From positions 1 to 6,856 of the forward strand of contig CAJTLR010000115.1 in NCBI GenBank assembly GCA_910577185.1: a stretch of DNA of 6,856 bases, given 5' to 3'. Within the stretch, counting starts at the first letter, position 1. Each line of letters starts with the position of its first letter. The stretch comes from an uncultured Acetatifactor sp. GTDB taxonomy: Bacteria; Bacillota; Clostridia; Lachnospirales; Lachnospiraceae. The notes under the pieces were generated by a model, which worked only from the letters and a program-made list of their open reading frames with translations, was not told the origin of the DNA and searched no databases. Of this stretch, positions 5,562 to 6,856 are shown piece by piece. The position numbers and the translations under genes are program-made.

Positions 5562-6341
5562 TCACGCCTCGTCCATACGGTAAAGTTTCACCGCATTTTC
5601 CCATGTGGTCTTTCTCACGGTCTCCTCGCTCACTCCCTTCAGTTCGGCCAGGGCCGTGACCACATAGGGAAGATAGAGGGAACTGTTGCGTCTGCCTCTA
5701 TTTGGCGCCGGCGCCAGATAAGGGCAGTCTGTCTCCAGCACAATCTTTTCCAGGGGCAGGTAAGCCACCGCCTCTTTCAGCTTCCTGGCATTCTGAAAAG
5801 TCAGCACGCCGCCGATGCCAAAATAAAATCCCATATCCAGAAAAGTTTCCGCCATTTCCCTGGTGTATGAATAGCAGTGAATCACGCCCCCTGTCTCTTC
5901 TGCCTTCTGTTCCCGCATAATCTCTGCCGTGTCCCTGGCGGCGTCCCTGGAATGAATCACCACGGGCAGCCCGCACTCCTTTGCCAGTTTCAGCTGGCGG
6001 ACAAACCATTTCTTCTGAATTTCCCGCTCCGGTTCTTTCCAGTAATAGTCCAGGCCGATCTCGCCTACCGCCACACACTTTTTCCTCCGGCAGGCATCCT
6101 CCAGCCACGCAAACCCTTCCTCATCCAGCCCTCCGGTTTCACTGGGATGTATCCCTATGGCGCCGTAAATATAATCATACCGCTCCATCAAATCTATGGT
6201 ACGCCTGCAGGATGCAGGGCTCGCCCCTATATTCACCACCCTCCCGATGCCGTTTGCCGGCAGGGACTCCAGAAGCTCCTCTCTGTCGTCATCAAATGCC
6301 TTGTCGTCATAATGCGCATGTGTATCAAATATACCGTACAT
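5562..6341 (-). CDS. tatD: TatD-family metal-dependent hydrolase (DNase)
   Basis: 259 aa, full length for the family (about 255-265). The ATG at 6341 follows GAGAGG with a nine-base gap. It is an amidohydrolase-superfamily TIM barrel with all metal ligands visible: DTHAH (6-10; His8, His10), GEIGLDYY (93-100; Glu94), VIHSRDA (128-134; His130), IHCYS (154-158; His155) and ETDCPYLAP (203-211; Asp205). The GIHP motif at 63-66 is also present. TatD proteins are cytoplasmic 3'-5' exonucleases/DNases linked to DNA repair and quality control; some members may act on other substrates. In many Firmicutes the gene sits beside metG, rnmV and ksgA, which is not the case here. The histidine-phosphatase gene lies 93 nt upstream in the same direction, and a terminator follows. 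Confidence 0.96.
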   Translation of the reverse strand: MYGIFDTHAHYDDKAFDDDREELLESLPANGIGRVVNIGASPASCRRTIDLMERYDYIYGAIGIHPSETGGLDEEGFAWLEDACRRKKCVAVGEIGLDYYWKEPEREIQKKWFVRQLKLAKECGLPVVIHSRDAARDTAEIMREQKAEETGGVIHCYSYTREMAETFLDMGFYFGIGGVLTFQNARKLKEAVAYLPLEKIVLETDCPYLAPAPNRGRRNSSLYLPYVVTALAELKGVSEETVRKTTWENAVKLYRMDEA

Positions 6342-6434
6342 TTTACATTTCCTCTCGTCACACCAGTTTTATCCTATACCCGGCCTCTCGGAAACTGTGC
6401 GGAACGGGCCGGGCCGGAAAACATGCTCCTGCTG

Positions 6435-6856
6435 CTACGGCCTTCCGTTGACGGGATTTTCATAATAAATCCTGCTCTCCTCCACAATCCGGAATACACC
6501 GTTCTCCAGGGACAGAATGGACGCGGCGCAATTGGGAAGTGAAATATTCCAGAACTCCTCCAGCGCCTTTCCCCCGATCCTGCCCAGAATACATCTGTTA
6601 AAAGCTCCGTGGGCCAGAATCAGCACATTTTTGCATTCCCCCTCCAGGGGCAGTATTTTCTCCCGAAAAAACTCCCAGCCCCTTTCCGTGACCTCCTGAA
6701 AGGACTCTCCTCCCGCCGGCGGTACATAGCGGTGGGGAGCGCACAAAAAGTCATGCAGTCTGTGGCCGGAATCTTTTTTGGGCAGATCAAAATCGCTCCC
6801 CTCGTAATCCCCGAAACCCATCTCCCTGAGCCGGCTGTCCGTCTCCGGCAGAATAT
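6435..6856 (-). CDS. Histidine phosphatase / phosphoglycerate mutase-like protein (5' end outside window)
   Basis: The visible 139 residues lack the N-terminal RHG motif, which lies beyond the right edge. What remains shows the family order: LREMGFGDYEG (9-19, the L-x-E-x-x-FG-x-x-EG motif), AGGESFQEV (47-55, with acid Glu50) and LILAHGAFNRCIL (78-90, with the second catalytic His82). These belong to the phosphoglycerate mutase-like superfamily, which uses a phospho-histidine intermediate to remove phosphate from sugars, nucleotides or alpha-ribazole phosphate. The short stretch between FG-x-x-EG and GES suggests a small cytoplasmic phosphatase of the CobC/GpmB type rather than a true glycolytic mutase. 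No cobalamin genes are in view, so the substrate is left open. The frame ends at TAG (6435-6437); tatD follows after 93 nt, probably on the same transcript. Confidence 0.88.
   Translation of the reverse strand, partial: ILPETDSRLREMGFGDYEGSDFDLPKKDSGHRLHDFLCAPHRYVPPAGGESFQEVTERGWEFFREKILPLEGECKNVLILAHGAFNRCILGRIGGKALEEFWNISLPNCAASILSLENGVFRIVEESRIYYENPVNGRP

Noticed and set aside
5245..5659. Plus- and minus-strand short frames through the gap after tatD
   Set aside because: They run through promoter, terminator and folded repeats. Similar short hypothetical proteins are commonly miscalled from such repeats, and none has a ribosome site.
6379..6413. CCCGGCC/GGCCGGG inverted repeat between the phosphatase and tatD, considered as a terminator
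   Set aside because: The seven-pair stem has a 21-base loop and is followed on the minus strand by TATAGG, not a T-run. The two genes are more likely co-transcribed.

Overview
The window looks like chromosome from a Gram-positive Firmicute, most likely a Lachnospiraceae/Clostridia gut bacterium. The grounds are AGGAGG-type ribosome binding sites before nearly every gene, consensus sigma-A promoter elements, clostridial-looking MATE and MarR proteins, and moderately GC-rich coding sequence apart from one AT-rich patch at the left edge. Every gene I can support is on the minus strand, so transcription runs from the right edge to the left.

Layout in transcription order. (1) 6856-6435: the C-terminal part of a histidine-phosphatase/phosphoglycerate-mutase-like protein, cut by the right edge. 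(2) 6341-5562: a complete TatD-family metal-dependent hydrolase. (3) 5561-5090: 472 bases without a gene. They hold two strongly folding repeat-like elements, an intrinsic terminator reading leftwards, a perfect-consensus promoter (TTGACA-17-TATAAT) with a palindrome filling its spacer and a near-identical palindrome over the start point, and a leader of about 168 nt. (4) 5089-4640: a MarR-family regulator. (5) 4581-3253: a MATE multidrug exporter. (6) 3096-2017: an SGNH/GDSL hydrolase. (7) 1902-415: a membrane-anchored exported protein ending in Asp-box (BNR) repeats. (8) 292 to the left edge: the N-terminal 97 codons of a SIR2-family, NAD-binding protein of the kind found in anti-phage defence loci, on distinctly AT-rich DNA.

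How the parts work together. marR and the MATE gene form a compact drug-responsive unit. MarR probably binds the two palindromes, blocks its own promoter and so controls the exporter. The hydrolase and the Asp-box protein follow in the same direction with gaps of 156 and 114 nt and may be partly co-transcribed, but nothing links them functionally. The left edge is the accessory part. The SIR2 reading frame is AT-rich, but its last 46 bases turn abruptly GC-rich and their translation stops looking like the family. This suggests a junction with another element just at or beyond the edge.

I see no tRNA, rRNA, CRISPR array or complete insertion sequence. No single new system can be claimed from this window. 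The best leads are the SIR2 junction, the operator-in-spacer promoter and the folded repeat element.
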